DNA from: Nitrospirota bacterium | Lineage (GTDB): Bacteria > Nitrospirota > RBG-16-64-22 > JACRHK01 | Reading direction: 5' to 3' | Assembly: GCA_016217625.1 (NCBI GenBank) | Contig: JACRHK010000286.1 | Location: forward strand, 1 to 7,030 | Length of the DNA stretch: 7,030 nucleotides | Part shown: positions 4,039 through 7,030 of the stretch, one piece after another | How positions within the stretch are numbered: position 1 is the first letter of the stretch | Layout of the letters: each line of letters starts with the position of its first letter | Notes under the pieces: model-generated | Told to the model about the DNA's origin: nothing | The model's database searches: none | What the model saw: only the letters and a program-made list of their open reading frames with translations | Translations under genes and position numbers: made by a program

Positions 4039-5376
4039 ATGAGTGCGCAAGAGATCTGGGTAAGGTGTTTAAAGGGGATTGAGGGAAAGATTCATCGACA
4101 GAGCTACGAGACCTGGTTGAAGCCGGTTACGCTTCGTTCGCTGAGTCGAGAAGAGATCGTTCTTGAGGTTCCCAATCACTTTTTCAAGGATTGGATCCTT
4201 GAGCATTATGCCGCACTCATTCTCTCGACCTTGCGGTCTGTGCAAAAACAGGAAGTCCGGGGACTCAAGATTGTCATTGGGGGGGAGGGGTCTTCGGGTG
4301 GGGCGGGCGCGGTTCGCGTCAACCACGCGGATCAGATCAGGGCGAAAGCGGAGATCTCCCTGAACCCCCGATATACGTTCTCTGCTTTCGTAGTCGGTTC
4401 AAGCAACCAGTTTGCCCATGCGGCGGCGCGTGCCGTGGCGGAATCTCCCGTCCAGCGCTATAACCCGCTCTTCATTTACGGAGGCGTCGGCCTGGGGAAA
4501 ACGCACCTCATCAACGCGATCGGGCATCTCATCCTCGATCGCGGGCCGAAGGTGAAGCTGGCCTATCACAGGACGGAGGATTTCATTAACGAGGTGATCA
4601 GCGCCATCCGCTACGAACGCACCATCGAGTTGAGGAACAAGTACCGCACGGTCGACATCTTCCTGATCGACGACATTCAGTTCCTCGCGGGGAAAGAGCG
4701 CACACAGGAGGAGTTCTTCCATACATTCAACACGCTCTACGACGCGCGCAAGCAGATCGTCGTCACCTGCGACCGGTTCCCCAAAGAGATCCCCGACATC
4801 GAAGAGCGATTGAGTTCGCGGTTTGAGTGGGGACTGGTTGCGGACATTCAACCCCCCGATCTGGAGACGCGCATCGCCATCTTGCAGAAGAAGGCGGAGT
4901 TGGAAGGGATCCCGCTGCCGGCGGAGGTGGCCCAATACCTTGCGAGCAAGCTCAAGTCGAATGTCCGGGAGCTGGAGGGGTCCTTGGTTCGCTTGGGCGC
5001 GTTCACCTCTCTGGCCGGCAAGGGATGCGCCATCACGATCGATCTGGCCAAGGAGGTGCTCAAGGATCTCCTCACCCAGAAAGAGAAGGTGGTCACGATG
5101 GACCTCATTCAGCGGGTCGTGGCGGATCACTTCGACATCAAGCAGGCCGACATGCGTTCGAAGCGGAGGACGCGGGCCATCGCCCGCCCGCGCCAGATCG
5201 CCATGTACCTCAGCCGCAAGCTGACGGAGTGTTCGCTTCCGGACATCGGCCGGGCGTTCGGCGGCAAGGATCACACCACCGTCATTCATGCGTTCAAACA
5301 GATCGAAGAGCGGCGGGAAAAAGACCCGGAGCTCGATGAACGGTTGAAGACCCTGAAACGGATCATCACCGCGTAA
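4039..5376 (+). CDS. dnaA: Chromosomal replication initiator DnaA
   Basis: DnaA binds origin boxes, forms an ATP-dependent filament, melts oriC and recruits the helicase. The 445-residue length is normal. Domain I is at 1-75 (IWVRCLKGIEGKI), and the domain II linker at about 80-105 is short. The AAA+ domain III spans about 108-330, with Walker A GGVGLGKTH (148-156), Walker B IFLIDDIQF (207-215), the box VII arginine finger R261 in RLSSRFEWG, and the sensor-2 arginine R310 in KSNVRELEGS. DNA-binding domain IV spans about 350-445, with the signature GGKDHTTVIHAFKQI at 408-422. All key residues are present. The ATG is preceded by two G-rich runs (GGGG at 4027-4030 and GGGGAGA at 4032-4038); the first has the better spacing. 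DnaA boxes 95 bp upstream suggest self-regulation. dnaN follows after 33 bp, as expected. Confidence 0.98.
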   Translation: MSAQEIWVRCLKGIEGKIHRQSYETWLKPVTLRSLSREEIVLEVPNHFFKDWILEHYAALILSTLRSVQKQEVRGLKIVIGGEGSSGGAGAVRVNHADQIRAKAEISLNPRYTFSAFVVGSSNQFAHAAARAVAESPVQRYNPLFIYGGVGLGKTHLINAIGHLILDRGPKVKLAYHRTEDFINEVISAIRYERTIELRNKYRTVDIFLIDDIQFLAGKERTQEEFFHTFNTLYDARKQIVVTCDRFPKEIPDIEERLSSRFEWGLVADIQPPDLETRIAILQKKAELEGIPLPAEVAQYLASKLKSNVRELEGSLVRLGAFTSLAGKGCAITIDLAKEVLKDLLTQKEKVVTMDLIQRVVADHFDIKQADMRSKRRTRAIARPRQIAMYLSRKLTECSLPDIGRAFGGKDHTTVIHAFKQIEERREKDPELDERLKTLKRIITA

Positions 5377-5393
5377 CCCCGCGCGGAGCGGGG
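5377..5393 (+). other. GC hairpin between dnaA stop and dnaN ribosome-binding site
   Basis: CCCCGC (5377-5382) and GCGGGG (5388-5393) form a perfect 6-bp stem around GCGGA. It begins right after the dnaA TAA and ends 6 nt before the AAGGAG of dnaN. There is no following T-tract, so it is unlikely to stop transcription. It may tune dnaN translation or mRNA decay. Confidence 0.5.
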
Positions 5394-5409
5394 TCGGAAG
5401 GAGACCGAG

Positions 5410-6543
5410 ATGAAACTCACGATCAAGCGGGAAGAGTTGCTCAAGGGACTGCATCGGGTCCAAGGGGTGGTTGAGCGGCGCAGCACGATGCCCATTCTTT
5501 CCAACGTGCTGCTCACCGCCGCGTCGGGCGGCATCACCCTTGCCGCGACGGACCTCGAGATCGCGGTCCGGGGGACCTCTCCCGCGCAGGTGATGGAGGA
5601 GGGCGGGGTCACCTTGTCCGCCAGGAAGACCTTCGAGATTGTGAAGGAGCTTACGGAGGAGGAAGTCCGCCTGGAAGGGGATCCCGGGCACCGCGTCACC
5701 CTGCGGTGCGGCGCCGCGCAGTTCCGCATCCTGGGGCTCCCGCCCGAGGAGTTCCCTCGGCTGCCGGAACAGGAGAGCGAAGCCGCCCTGACGCTCCCGG
5801 CGGCCACGGTCGGGGAGATGATCCGGAAGACGATCTTCTCTACCGGGGAAAACGATACCCGCTACGTGCTCAATGGAGTCCTGCTGAAAGTCGGTGGAGG
5901 AAAAAAGGGAAGGGAGATCGAGGTCGAGGCCGTCGGCACGGACGGACATCGCCTGGCCCTCGTGACGAAAAAAATCGCGCTGGGTGCTGAAGGATCCGGC
6001 AGGCCGGAGGATCTGCAGGTAATCATTCCCAAGAAGGCGGTTCTGGAACTCAGGCGGATCCTCGAGGAGGATGACCAGGAGGTCGCGATCTCGGCGAGCA
6101 AGAACCACATCTTCTTCCGCCAGGGGGGGAACCTCTTGCTGTCCCGACTCATTGACGGGACCTACCCCAACTACCTACAGGTCGTTCCGAAAGACCCGGG
6201 ACAGGAGGTTACGCTCAACCGGGAGGCCCTGCTCGGCGCGCTCCGGCGGGTCTCCGTGCTGGCTCGGGACAAGACCAACGCAATTCGGCTCCGCTTCACG
6301 CCCGGACGCCTCTTGCTGACCGCGGAAAACCCGGACCTGGGCGAGGCCGAGGAGGAGATCCTGGCCGACTACCAGGGGGAGGAGATGGCCGTGGGGTTCA
6401 ATGCCCGGTATCTTCTCGACGTGTTGGGTGCGATGGATCGCGAGGTAATCACGCTGGGACTGCATGACCCCCTGAGCCCCTGCCTGATCCGTCAGGCCGA
6501 GGACCGGGAATACCTCTGCGTGATCATGCCGATGCGGGTGTAG
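5410..6543 (+). CDS. dnaN: DNA polymerase III beta subunit (sliding clamp) DnaN
   Basis: The beta clamp is a ring-shaped homodimer that tethers DNA polymerase III and other factors to DNA. The 377 residues fit the family (about 365-380) and three clamp-fold domains at roughly 1-125, 126-255 and 256-377. Clear family features are the N-terminal MKLTIKREELLKGLHRVQGV, the domain 1 segment TMPILSNVLLTA (26-37) followed by LAATDLEIAV, the domain 2 segment NGVLLKV with EAVGTDGHRLALV, SRLIDGTYPNY in the region joining domains 2 and 3, and the C-terminal VIMPMRV that lines the partner-binding pocket. The ATG at 5410 has AAGGAG about 7 nt upstream. The gene is 33 bp after dnaA and probably in its operon. 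recF does not follow; a REP-like sequence and gyrB do. Confidence 0.98.
   Translation: MKLTIKREELLKGLHRVQGVVERRSTMPILSNVLLTAASGGITLAATDLEIAVRGTSPAQVMEEGGVTLSARKTFEIVKELTEEEVRLEGDPGHRVTLRCGAAQFRILGLPPEEFPRLPEQESEAALTLPAATVGEMIRKTIFSTGENDTRYVLNGVLLKVGGGKKGREIEVEAVGTDGHRLALVTKKIALGAEGSGRPEDLQVIIPKKAVLELRRILEEDDQEVAISASKNHIFFRQGGNLLLSRLIDGTYPNYLQVVPKDPGQEVTLNREALLGALRRVSVLARDKTNAIRLRFTPGRLLLTAENPDLGEAEEEILADYQGEEMAVGFNARYLLDVLGAMDREVITLGLHDPLSPCLIRQAEDREYLCVIMPMRV

Positions 6544-7030
<487 letters not shown>

Noticed and set aside
4399..6108. A 569-codon open frame on the minus strand across dnaA and dnaN
   Set aside because: It lies opposite two certain genes and arises from GC-rich codon bias; its translation shows no recognisable domain.

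Overview
The window is the chromosomal replication-origin neighbourhood of a GC-rich, diderm bacterium. Leftward (minus strand) genes are, from the origin outward, rpmH - rnpA - yidD - yidC, then a 358-bp gap with a perfect parS site, then the 5' part of rsmG, which runs off the left edge. Rightward (plus strand) genes are dnaA - dnaN - gyrB, with gyrB cut off by the right edge. YidC has the large periplasmic domain and N-terminal membrane anchor of Gram-negative YidC, which is why I call the host diderm. The phylum cannot be fixed from the sequence. The absence of recF, jag, mnmE and mnmG from their usual places, together with a REP-like repeat, suggests an uncultivated lineage (Methylomirabilota/NC10-like is only a guess).

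Layout: 1-539 rsmG (minus, partial); 540-897 non-coding, with a very GC-rich palindromic block and parS at 838-853; 898-2514 yidC; 2518-2745 yidD; 2727-3092 rnpA (GTG start, overlapping yidD by 19 bp); 3093-3255 spacer with a hairpin; 3256-3393 rpmH (TTG start); 3394-4038 the origin region; 4039-5376 dnaA; 5410-6543 dnaN; 6544-6597 REP-like spacer; 6598 to the edge, gyrB with an unusual N-terminal extension.

The origin region has two parts. Next to rpmH there is an AT-rich segment, five consecutive DnaA-trio-like triplets (3526-3540), a G-rich segment and three near-consensus DnaA boxes of the same orientation. This is the order described for the bacterial basal unwinding system. Next to dnaA there is a second cluster of three DnaA boxes, one of them perfect, followed by an AT-rich tract. 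It could be a second origin element or an autoregulatory site for dnaA. A consensus sigma70-type promoter (TTGACA, 16 bp, TATAAT) fires leftward into rpmH from beside the putative unwinding site.

The genes form a coherent core set. DnaA opens the origin, DnaN is the clamp, GyrB is a gyrase subunit, and parS should load ParB for origin segregation. RpmH and RnpA serve ribosome and tRNA maturation, YidD and YidC insert membrane proteins, and RsmG methylates 16S rRNA. The points most worth a second look are the 75-80-residue N-terminal extension on GyrB, the complete-looking box/G-rich/trio/AT-rich origin module, and the gene losses relative to the usual order.
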